A stretch of 64,000 nt of DNA from Bathymodiolus brooksi (lineage: Eukaryota > Mollusca > Bivalvia > Mytilida > Modiolidae): positions 75,149,668-75,213,667 of the forward strand of contig OY804576.1 of assembly GCA_963680875.1 (NCBI GenBank), in the 5' to 3' direction. This document shows positions 53,736-64,000 of the stretch, one piece after another; position 1 is the stretch's first letter; every line of letters starts with the position of its first letter. Below the pieces are notes generated by a model that worked only from the letters and a program-made list of their open reading frames with translations, was not told the origin of the DNA and made no database searches. Both the position numbers and the translations under genes were made by a program.

Positions 53736-54250
53736 TTACGACAAGTGGAACATATCAGTGTTTTTGTGGCACCAAGTCATGGTAGCAGCAACCCTCTACC
53801 AAGGAAATGCTGATATGAACTACAAGCTCTGTGATATCAGATCAACTGAGAGATATATATCATATACTGGTGCTACTGGAATGTTGCTACATATAAATGG
53901 AAAGATCACAATGGGAAATTTGAACTCATCTCTTATGTCGTAAAGTTTCGTTCTTAACCGGTTATTACTGTCAATTTCGAGGTGTAGGTCAAGTTATGAA
54001 GCAGCCTTAGTTATATCTGTGGGATTCTTTAATTCCAGGTTCAATAGAATTTATGCGATTAACAAAATCACCAAACTTGGAATTATTTAGTGAAAGGACA
54101 TCATGTATATAGCGGAACGTGAAATTAAAGGATCGGGCTAGCTTCTTTCATTTTTTAAAAGCCCCTGTATGAAGTCTGCCTCATACGAATAAAGGAATAA
54201 ACTCTCATCGAAAGCTATATACAATAGCAATAATGCTAGTTGAATTCGAA
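53736..54250 (-). pseudogene. Penelope-like RT pseudogene with YIHD
   Basis: The longest family A RT remnant. From right to left it reads LFLYSYEADFIQG, then, across a shift, SFNFTFRYIHDVLSLNNSKF. The catalytic box is YIHD (54100-54111), with the first Asp replaced by His. Then follow NRINSIEPGIKESHRYN, a stop, and the C-terminal thumb with a large deletion. The true terminal stop is tta at 53736-53738. Clearly inactive. A short plus-strand frame across its end is a shadow. Confidence 0.75.
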
Positions 54251-54950
54251 AAATCGCATTACATGGGTCTTCAGCTTATTTTCAGAGTATTTGAAATGCT
54301 CTAAATTTACAAGGGTCAAGAATGTTCTGACATCACTCAACAATCATTATGATAATTTTCCCACAATTCGTAGGTAAACATGTTTGTTGTAATTTGAGCA
54401 ATCCTCAATAGTACAAAATGTATCCACAATATAATCAAATATCTATGCTTGTAAATTTCCAGTGTTGATTCCTTGATCACTTCCTGGAAACGGATTAGCT
54501 GGTTATTAACATTTCAAAAGAGGAATGATCTGTTTCAGTTATATTTCTCTGGATTGTAGTGTGGACATTTGCTATGTTATGTAGGCAGCATATAATATGT
54601 ATATATACAATGTACCTTTGTATACAATTCAATTACAAATTTAGTATATTATGAATCCCAACAGGAGTTGCAAAAGGTACATAATTTGCCTTCGATTATA
54701 ATTACTGTAGTGAAATGTCCAGCATCATGTATTTCAACAATTAACAGTACATAAACTAATTTACATGTACTGTTTAAAATTACTAGCAATATACCATGTT
54801 CCAATTTGTAGTTCTACGTTAGATAGTTCTAACACTATAGTTGCATCTAACGGGACCATTACTTGCTATGGAGTATGAGTTGAGCCATTGACGGATGTAT
54901 AAATAGCACTGTTCATTAGTGATGGAATACATAAATGATGTTGTTTACAT
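54251..54950. other. Mostly unassigned; possible RT motif A remnant
   Basis: 54240-54310 might hold a decayed upstream part of the RT (…SENKLKTHV… on the minus strand), but this is weak. The rest is AT-rich and unassigned. Confidence 0.3.
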
Positions 54951-55095
54951 AAGAAACGTTTAAAGATATCAAATGGGTAAATAGAAACCAAAAAACCGAA
55001 GGACATGCAACATAATGGACACAAAAAAACAGCAAACAATAGTCGAAAACTGAAAAGATTGAATGAAACTCGGTAGGTGTTCAAGAGGAATGGCA
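54951..55095 (-). mobile_element. Family A tail, left of a SINE
   Basis: aagaaacgtttaaagatatc, aaatgggtaaatagaaacca, aaccgaaggacatgcaacat, gcaaacaatagtcgaaaact, gattgaatgaaactcgg, gtgttcaagaggaatggcag. Confidence 0.65.
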
Positions 55096-55121
55096 GATTT
55101 TGCATCAAAAATAGCTAGAGC

Positions 55122-55350
55122 TAGGGTTACGGTGTTTAACGCCACTTTCAACAATATTTCAGCTATATCGTGGCGGTCATTTTTATTGGTGGAGGAACCC
55201 AAGAATACCACCGACCTGTCACTTTATCATGTAATGTTGTATCGAGTGCACCTCGCCATGAGCGGGATTCTAACCCACAACGTCAATGGTGATAGGCATT
55301 GATTGCACAGGTAGTTGTTAATTCAACTACCATACGATCACGACCACGAC
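55122..55350 (-). mobile_element. tRNA-headed SINE, well preserved
   Basis: agggttacggtgtttaacgc, cactttcaacaatatttcag, ctatatcgtggcggtcattt, ttattggtggaggaaccc, gtatcgagtgcacctcgcca, tgagcgggattctaacccac, attgattgcacaggtagttg, actaccatacgatcacgacc. It lacks only a few bases of the body. Confidence 0.85.
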
Positions 55351-55439
55351 GGCCTCTTCATCAATAATAGCACTTATCGTATTAATCACGTTAATAATCT
55401 GGTGCTAAGCCTTCAACGATGAAAGAAGGACGAAAAAAG

Positions 55440-55598
55440 AAACATATCCATAGTCATCCGTTACAGGAATTTAAATCATGATGACGGTCATAAAACCCAA
55501 CCAGCAACAACCGACTATCAAGGGAATCTTGAAAGAAACCATAGGTTCTGGAAAACCGTATCAACTGATAGATGATTACTCCATATGCAGGTGCTTTT
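55440..55598 (-). pseudogene. Penelope-like RT, C-terminal scrap
   Basis: On the minus strand APAYGVIIYQLIRFSRTYG and FFQDSLDSRLLL match the PAYGVYISQLIRYGRA-type thumb of 47494-48648. FYDRHHDLN-like follows after a shift. Together with 54951-55095 this is an A element interrupted by the SINE at 55122. Confidence 0.75.
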
Positions 55599-55822
55599 AA
55601 ATAAACGTTAGAGAAACCGAAGCGGCGATCAAGAATGGACAATCCAGAGAAACTAGCAACATTGGGCATATAAGACACAAGACGAAGACAAACAAAAAAT
55701 ACACCACAAGCACACAGACACCACTATACGTATGCAAACACAAATAACGTAAATAAGACATGAACCCTCCTGCAAACAACTGGGGGAAATCGCAACGGAC
55801 ATCACAAACACGGAACTAAGAA
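55599..55822 (-). mobile_element. Family B tail joined to an RT scrap
   Basis: aaataaacgttagagaaacc, gaagcggcgatcaagaatgg, acaatccagagaaactagca, acattgggcatataagacac, aagacgaagacaaac, taacgtaaataagacatgaa, cgcaacggacatcacaaaca, cggaacta. Its terminus abuts the RT fragment at 55598 with no spacer, as in a template switch or an insertion. Confidence 0.8.
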
Positions 55823-56461
55823 CTAAATATTGCTACATACAAATAGAAAGGCCCAACAATATTAAATGGTGTTGAATTATGTTTACTTGAATGGTAAAAT
55901 ACAGTGTGTATGTATTGACAATTACACACGCTAGGACTAAGATCGGTACATGACAACCAGGATTCCCATTAGCATTGTTTTACAAGGAATAGTCTCTTCA
56001 TACACAGAGCAAAGCTATCTACATGTAGCTGCATAATATATGGTGCATATATTAATTTAAAGTACATGCGAATATGCACTGAATGTGTCATTAAATGTAT
56101 CATATTTCAATTTTTGTCATTGGTCAAACAATTCATAATTTACTTGATATTTATAAGTTCCAAGGGAATTTGCTAGCATCCAATGAAATAAATTATGTCC
56201 TTTACAGGTTAAATGAAAAACAAATGATCAATTAATCAGCCTTGGGTATTTATTAGCTAAGATACTTGAGAGTTATATGGCCACAACAAATGTTACATAA
56301 AATCAGTGGGAATCACACTACCTTGTTTATTTGCTTCTTTGAGAATACTAGAGTTATTTCGTGGTAGTATTGCTATGTCATATTAATACCCAGGGAAAAT
56401 TCATAAGCTCTTAATTAAAACAAATAAAACATTAAGCTGATGCCTTAATGTAAATTCAGAA
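55823..56461. other. No gene seen
   Basis: AT-rich, unassigned. Confidence 0.35.
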
Positions 56462-56665
56462 TTGTTACATCCTCTTATTAATGCGAAATTAAAATCTGTT
56501 TACAGAACGCGATATTTTGCTAACAAGGAAGCTACTGAACTAAGGTTCCTATTGGTTAAGCTGAAGTTGTCGCTTCGAAGGTTTTACGGTCGTCACCGTG
56601 ATTTGGTTAATCGTTACGGAATATCTGTGCCACAAATAACTACACATATGTTCCACTTGTCGTAA
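56462..56665 (+). pseudogene. Penelope-like RT C-terminus, open frame
   Basis: A clean 67-residue C-terminal piece: LLVKLKLSLRRFYGRHRDLV, NRYGISVPQITTHMFHLS and a stop at 56663-56665. The frame is intact but upstream RT is missing, so this is a 5'-truncated retrocopy. It differs strongly from the C-terminus of the 47494-48648 enzyme (EIYCVSAEKIISDAFSYSENV), showing at least two RT lineages. Confidence 0.8.
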
Positions 56666-56932
56666 GCACGTCCTGGTCCTTTCCTCATTCATGACTTATC
56701 ACCGGGTTTGTAACTAGAGCAACGTGATAGGTGCTACTAGTGGAGCAGGAACTGCTCACCCTTCCGGAGCACCTAGGTTCACTCCCGGGTTTTAGTGGGG
56801 TTTGTGTTGCTCGATCTTTTTTTTTCTGTGTAGTGTTTTGTAGATCCTTGTTTTTCTCTTGGTCATTGTGTTGTGTGTCATTCTTCGATTTACGGCTTCA
56901 GATTACCCCTTTGGTATCTTCAAACTCTTCTT
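56666..56932 (+). mobile_element. Family A 3' tail, best copy
   Basis: gcacgtcctggtcctttcct, cattcatgacttatcaccgg, gtttgtaactagagcaacgt, ctagtggagcaggaactgct, cacccttccggagcaccta, gttttagtggggtttgtgtt, ggtcattgtgttgtgtgtca, gatttacggcttcagattac, cctttggtatcttcaaactc + ttctt. Reference for the other A entries. Confidence 0.85.
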
Positions 56933-58189
56933 AATGAATGTGAACATGTGTGTATAGCATAGGTATGGAAATATAATATAATATATGTATAAGAAAACAC
57001 AACTGCTTCATTTCACTCAATCACAGCATTCCTGGGACAATGTTTACGACCATTAGTTAAAATATTTATATTGCAAGAAATTCTTACAATTTTGAATTCA
57101 AGTTTCTGTTTTTAAATCATGTCTTACCCGCGCATCGAGAATTGCCCATACTTATTATATAATCAAACAAATGATGCAACAACAACATTAAGCATGCAAT
57201 AAATACGTACATATCAAATTTAGTGCACACGACGCGTTTCTGGAATAACCTATATTTGATATCTACATTTTTATTGCATTTCCGAGAAACAAATATGTGT
57301 CTAAAACTTCCTTATATTCAGGATACGGCTTGATTACCATTAATAAATAATCCGAAACCATAAAATGCATTTGGAATTGTGCATTGAGACAACTATATGA
57401 TAATGTTAATATATATGATATTGATTATAGGCGGACATTTTTTATGCTTACTGCATCTTCTTCTTAAATGTTATCTTTGACATTTGAGTTTTTCCGCAAT
57501 GAATGCAGAAAAAAAGTGCATTGAGAAACAAAACCTGTCGCGCGTACTATAAATTAGACACACCAACGTATTCATTGCTCATCAGAGATTCGCAGTTTTA
57601 TAGCACTAGCCTCATTTTCATATTTGTATTTAAAGTAAAATTACTTGAAGCCCCAAATAAGATTAACATATCTCTGGCACTAAAACACATATAAAAGGTA
57701 TGCCTACTGATAGCGATTTACTATAATTAACTTTAGCTCAAATTGAAATAAAGGTCATGTGAAATTCTACCATGGCGTATATCATCCGTCATCAGTAACT
57801 TGTCACTAAAATTAAATTATCCTCTGTCATAACTTGGCTAATTTACATTAACATTTTGAAGGTTGTCCTATTGAAGTCCTCTTTGAAAGGTATGCCCCCA
57901 CGGTCCTAGTCTCCACCCACGATGTATATTGTTACATTGATATTGTGTTCATGAACAGTAGTTAAGCTATACCTATATGAAGAGAAGCAAATTGACCGAC
58001 AATATGGTATGTACGTAAAACAATTGGCTTTGAACGTATGTTTTGAAGTTTCGAAGTACAAGGGATAGTTTCGGTTAATTGTAGTTGTGTTTTACTTGCA
58101 AGGTGATTGGTAATTTCCTACACAATGCAATCATATATGTCCTGTCCGTTGGGCAAGGTATACATATGGTTCGACTTAATTGGTATGAA
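56933..58189. other. No gene seen apart from a C scrap
   Basis: AT-rich and unassigned, except the family C palindrome at 57196-57278. Confidence 0.35.
57196..57278. repeat. Palindromic family C fragment
   Basis: Reverse C sequence (gtacatatcaaatttagtgc, acacgacgcgtttctggaat, aacc) is joined to tatatttgatatctacattt + ttattgc, so the terminal part appears at both ends in opposite orientation. The CUGAUGA half of the hammerhead-like motif is missing at the join. Confidence 0.65.
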
Positions 58190-58266
58190 TAAAACGGAAA
58201 CAAAAAAATATTTTCAAACTCTAATCGCAAAATCGTAGAAACAGAGGCAAAATCGATATCCCTATG
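58190..58266 (-). repeat. Family D end next to the 33-bp satellite
   Basis: aaaacggaaacaaaaaaata, ttttcaaactctaatcgcaa, aatcgtagaaacagaggcaa, aatcgatatccctatgacct. The last part grades into the satellite unit (caatcgatacccctataacc). Confidence 0.7.
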
Positions 58267-61200
58267 ACCTGAATATCTATGTCAATCGATTCCCCTATAA
58301 CCTGAATATCTATGTCAATCGATACCCCTATAACCTGAATATCTATGTCAATCGATACCCCTATAACCTGAATATCTATATCAATCGATACCCCTATAAC
58401 CGTTACTGAATATCTATGTCAATCGATACCCCTATAACCTGAATATCTATGTCAATCGATACCCCTATAACCTGAATATCTATGTCAATCGATACACCTA
58501 TAACCTGAATATCTATATCAATCGATACCCCTATAACCTGAATATATATGTCAATCGATACCCCTATAACTGTTACTGAATAGCTATGTCAATCGATACC
58601 CTTATAACCTGAATATATATGTCAATCGATACCCCTATAACCTGAATATCTATGTCAATCGATACCCCTATAACCTGAATATCTATGTCAATCAATTCCA
58701 CTATAACCTGAATATCTATGTCAATCGATACTCCTATAACCTGAATATCTATGTCAATCGATACCCCTATAACCTGAATATCTATGTCAATCGATACCCC
58801 TATAACCTGAATATCTATATCAATCGATACCCCTATAACCGTTAATGAATATATATGTCAATCGATACCCCTATAACCTGAATATCTATGTCAATCGATA
58901 CCCCTATAACTGTTACTGAATATATATGTCAATCGATACCCCTATAACCTGAATATCTATGTCAATCGATACCCCTATAACCTGAATATCTATGTCAATC
59001 GATATCCATATAACCTGAATATCTATGTCAATCGATACCCCTATAACCTGAATATCTATGTCAATCGATACCCCTATAACCTGAATATCTATGTCAATCG
59101 ATACCCCTATAACCTGAATATCTATGTCAATCGATACCCCTATAACCTGAATATCTATGTCAATCGATACCCCTATAACCTGAATATCTATGTCAATCGA
59201 TACCTCTATAACCTGAATATCTATGTCAATCGATACCCCTATAACCTGAATATATATATGTCAATCGATACCCCTGTAACCTGAATATCTATGTCAATCG
59301 ATACCCCTATGACCTGAATATCTATGTCAATCGATACCCCTATAACCTGAATATCTATGTCAATCGATACTCCTATAACCTGAATATCTATGTCAATCGA
59401 TACCCCTATAACCTGAATATCTATGTCAATCGATACCCCTATAACCTGAATATCTATGTCAATCGATACTCCTATAACCTGAATATCTATGTCAATCGAT
59501 ACCCCTATAACCTGAATATCTATGTCAATCGATACCCCTATAACCTGAATATCTATGTCAATCGATACCCCTATAACCTGAATATCTATGTCAATCGATA
59601 CCCCTATAACCTGAATATCTATGTCAATCGATACCCCTATAACCTGAATATCTATATCAATCGATACCCATATAACCTGAATATCTATATCAATCGATAC
59701 CCCTATAACCTGAATATCTATATCAATCGATACCCATATAACCTGAATATCAATATCAATCGATACCTCTATAACCTGAATATCTATGTCAATCGATACC
59801 CCTATAACCTGAATATCTATATCAATCGATACCCCTATAACCGTTACTGAATATCTATGTCAATCGATACCCCTATAACCTGAATATCTATGTCAATCGA
59901 TACCCCTATAACCTGAATATCTATGTCAATCGATACACCTATAACCTGAATATCTATATCAATCGATACCCCTATAACCTGAATATATATGTCAATCGAT
60001 ACCCCTATAACTGTTACTGAATAGCTATGTCAATCGATACCCTTATAACCTGAATATATATGTCAATCGATACCCCTATAACCTGAATATCTATGTCAAT
60101 CGATACCCCTATAACCTGAATATCTATGTCAATCAATTCCACTATAACCTGAATATCTATGTCAATCGATACTCCTATAACCTGAATATCTATGTCAATC
60201 GATACCCCTATAACCTGAATATCTATGTCAATCGATACCCCTATAACCTGAATATCTATATCAATCGATACCCCTATAACCGTTAATGAATATATATGTC
60301 AATCGATACCCCTATAACCTGAATATCTATGTCAATCGATACCCCTATAACTGTTACTGAATATATATGTCAATCGATACCCCTATAACCTGAATATCTA
60401 TGTCAATCGATACCCCTATAACCTGAATATCTATGTCAATCGATATCCATATAACCTGAATATCTATGTCAATCGATACCCCTATAACCTGAATATCTAT
60501 GTCAATCGATACCCCTATAACCTGAATATCTATGTCAATCGATACCCCTATAACCTGAATATCTATGTCAATCGATACCCCTATAACCTGAATATCTATG
60601 TCAATCGATACCCCTATAACCTGAATATCTATGTCAATCGATACCTCTATAACCTGAATATCTATGTCAATCGATACCCCTATAACCTGAATATATATAT
60701 GTCAATCGATACCCCTGTAACCTGAATATCTATGTCAATCGATACCCCTATGACCTGAATATCTATGTCAATCGATACCCCTATAACCTGAATATCTATG
60801 TCAATCGATACTCCTATAACCTGAATATCTATGTCAATCGATACCCCTATAACCTGAATATCTATGTCAATCGATACCCCTATAACCTGAATATCTATGT
60901 CAATCGATACTCCTATAACCTGAATATCTATGTCAATCGATACCCCTATAACCTGAATATCTATGTCAATCGATACCCCTATAACCTGAATATCTATGTC
61001 AATCGATACCCCTATAACCTGAATATCTATGTCAATCGATACCCCTATAACCTGAATATCTATGTCAATCGATACCCCTATAACCTGAATATCTATATCA
61101 ATCGATACCCATATAACCTGAATATCTATATCAATCGATACCCCTATAACCTGAATATCTATATCAATCGATACCCATATAACCTGAATATCAATATCAA

Positions 61201-64000
61201 TCGATACCTCTATAACCTGAATATCTATGTCAATCGATACCCCTGTAACCTGAATATCTATGTCAATCGATACCCCTATGACCTGAATATCTATGTCAAT
61301 CGATACCCCTATAACCTGAATATCTATGTCAATCGATACCCCTATAACCTGAATATCTATGTCAATCGATACCTCTATAACCTGAATATCTATGTCAATC
61401 GATACCCCTAAAACCTGAATATCTATGTCAATCGATACCCCTATAACCTGAATATCTATGTCAATCGATACCCCTATAACCTGAATATCTATGTCAATCG
61501 ATACCCCTATAACCTGAATATCTATGTCAATCGATACCCCTATAACCTGAATATCTATGTCAATCGATACCCCTATAACCTGAATATATATGTCAATCGA
61601 TACCCCTATAACCTGAATATCTATGTCAATCGATACCCCTATAACCTGAATATCTATGTCAATCGATACCCCTATAACCGTTACTGAATATCTATGTCAA
61701 TCGATACCCCTATAACCTGAATATCTATGTCAATCGATACCCCTATAACCTGAATATCTATGTCAATCGATACCCCTATAACCTGAATATATATGTCAAT
61801 CGATACCCCTATAACTGTTACTGAATAGCTATGTCAATCGATACCCTTATAACCTGAATATATATGTCAATCGATACCCCTATAACCTGAATATCTATGT
61901 CAATCGATACCCCTATAACCTGAATATCTATGTCAATCAATTCCACTATAACCTGAATATCTATGTCAATCGATACTCCTATAACCTGAATATCTATGTC
62001 AATCGATACCCCTATAACCTGAATATCTATGTCAATCGATACCCCTATAACCTGAATATCTATATCAATCGATACCCCTATAACCGTTAATGAATATATA
62101 TGTCAATCGATACCCCTATAATCTGAATATCTATGTCAATCGATACCCCTATAACTGTTACTGAATATATATGTCAATCGATACCCCTATAACTGTTACT
62201 GAATATATATGTCAATCGATACCCCTATAACCTGAATATCTATGTCAATCGATACCCCTATAACCTGAATATCTATGTCAATCGATACCCCTATAACCTG
62301 AATATCTATGTCAATCGATACCCCTATAACTTGAATATCTATGTCAATCGATACCCCTATAACCTGAATATCTATGTCAATCGATACCCCTATAACCTGA
62401 ATATCTATGTCAATCGATACCTCTATAACCTGAATATCTATGTCAATCGATACCCCTATAACCTGAATATATATATGTCAATCGATACCCCTGTAACTTG
62501 AATATCTATGTCAATCAATACCCCTATGACCTGAATATCTATGTCAATCGATACCCCTATAACCTGAATATCTATGTCAATCGATACCCCTATAACCTGA
62601 ATATCTATGTCAATCGATACTCCTATAACCTGAATATCTATGTCAATCGATACCCCTATAACCTGAATATCTATATCAATCGATACCCCTATAACCGTTA
62701 CTGAATATCTATATCAATCGATACCCCTATAACCTGAATATATATGTCAATCGATACCCCTATAACCTGAATATCTATGTCAATCGATACCCCTATAACC
62801 TGAATATCTATGTCAATCGATGCCCCTATAACCTGAATATCTATGTCAATCGATACCCCTATAACCTGAATATCTATGTCAATCGATACCTCTATAACCT
62901 GAATATCTATATCAATCGATACCCCTAAAACCTGAATATCTATGTCAATCGATACCCCTATAACCTGAATATCTATGTCAATCGATACCCCTATAACCTG
63001 AATATATATGTCAATCGATACCCCTATAACCTGAATATCTATATCAATCGATACCCCTATAACCTGAATATCTGTGTCAATCGATACCCCTATAACCTGA
63101 ATATCTATGTCAATCGATACCCCTATAACCTGAATATCTATGTCAATCGATACCCCTATAACCTGAATATCTATGTCAATCGATACCCCTATAACATGAA
63201 TATCTATGTCAATCGATAACCCTATTACCTGAATATCTATGTCAATCGATACCCCTATAACTTGAATATCTATATCAATCGATACCCCTATAACCTGAAT
63301 ATATATGTCAATCGATACCCCTATAACCTGAATATCTATGTCAATCGATACCCCTATAACCTGAATATCTATGTCAATCGATATCCCTATAACCTGAATA
63401 TATATGTCAATCGATACCCCTATAACCTGAATATCTATATCAATCGATACCCCTATAACCTGAATATCTATGTCAATCGATACCCCTATAACCTGCATAT
63501 CTATGTCAATCGATACCCCTATAACCTGAATATCTATGTCAATCGATACCCCTAAAACCTGAATATCTATGTCAATCGATACCCCTATAACCTGAATATC
63601 TATGTCAATCGATACCCCTATAACCTGAATATCTATGTCAATCGATACCCCTATAACTTGAATATCTATATCAATCGATACCCCTATAACCTGAATATAT
63701 ATGTCAATCGATACCCCTATAACTTGAATATCTATGTCAATCGATACCCCTATAACCTGAATATCTATGTCAATCGATACCCCTATAACCTGAATATCTA
63801 TATCAATCGATACCCCTATAACCGTTACTGAATATCTATGTCAATCGATACCCCTATAACCTGAATATCTATGTCAATCGATACCCCTATAACCTGAATA
63901 TCTATGTCAATCGATACCCCTATAACCTGAATATATTGTCAATCGATACCCCTATAACCTGAATATCTATGTCAATCGATACCCCTATAACTTGAATATC
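58267..64000 (+). repeat. 33-bp satellite array, open at the window end
   Basis: More than 170 units of cctgaatatctatgtcaatc + gatacccctataa. Variants include atatca for atgtca, tatatatg for tatctatg, and a +5-bp form ccgttactgaat or ctgttactgaat. Because 33 divides by three, both strands carry periodic 11-residue frames (NIYVNRYPYNL on plus, QVIGVSIDIDI on minus, up to 266 codons) wherever no +5 unit intervenes. These are not genes. A ~1441-bp block is duplicated inside the array. Confidence 0.97.

Noticed and set aside
53719..53943. 74-codon plus ORF
   Set aside because: Antisense shadow of the RT C-terminal relic and A tail.
62698..63498. 266-codon minus ORF and plus-strand ORFs with 11-residue periods
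   Set aside because: By-product of a 33-bp satellite; frames are broken wherever a +5-bp unit occurs.
58267..64000. CRISPR-like appearance (short regular repeats)
   Set aside because: Units are directly tandem with no unique spacers, and the context is eukaryotic.

Overview
This window looks like a gene-poor, AT-rich, repeat-dense piece of animal nuclear DNA. The dispersed families (Penelope-like retroelement tails, a tRNA-headed SINE, short TIR elements) resemble those I associate with bivalve molluscs, perhaps a mussel. That placement is from memory and was not tested by a search. I found no convincing host gene, no rRNA, no intact tRNA gene and no CRISPR array. Nothing here suggests a prokaryote.

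The only well-preserved coding region is a reverse transcriptase of Penelope-like type on the minus strand at 47494-48648. It has an intact YIDD box but lacks its N-terminal part, and its first ~28 codons come from another repeat. Decayed relatives lie at 3.6, 11.6, 21.6, 40.2, 53.7-54.25, 55.4 and 56.5 kb. Working names for the dispersed families: A = RT C-terminus plus a 3' tail ending cttcaaactcttctt; B = a tail ending ttctctaacgtttat; C = a family ending in a hammerhead-like motif; D = a family with a conserved region around ctacgattttcctattag; E and G = minor families; F = a TIR element with ggtaaccca ends; P = a pogo/Tigger-like MITE with CAGT...ACTG ends. 'SINE' means the tRNA-headed family.

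Layout. 0-6 kb: a 344-bp exact direct duplication, then A, B and SINE fragments. 6-11 kb: P element with an internal minisatellite, then a 2.5-kb array of 22-bp units bracketed by two A tails. 11-19 kb: decayed RT, a ~170-bp tandem repeat, F, A/B mosaics, SINEs. 19-26 kb: a perfect-looking hairpin, C, a 64-bp minisatellite and a 31-bp minisatellite, both inside A tails, and D. 26-35 kb: hairpins, a ~300-bp divergent tandem array invaded by C, foldback elements, a tRNA-like head. 35-47 kb: SINE, P, D, A, B and C copies among single-copy sequence. 47-58 kb: the RT and more A/B/C copies, two of them interrupted by SINEs. 58.2 kb to the end: a 33-bp satellite more than 5.7 kb long with a 1441-bp higher-order duplication, open at the window edge.

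Two themes stand out. First, minisatellites repeatedly begin inside or at the edge of retroelement tails (A, B, C, D, P), and some create long false reading frames. Second, family C carries a motif with the CUGAUGA...GAAAC...UH core of a hammerhead ribozyme. Its stem I stays paired in three divergent copies, although stem II is weak. Penelope-like elements are known to carry hammerheads, so this is the best candidate for a functional system in the window.
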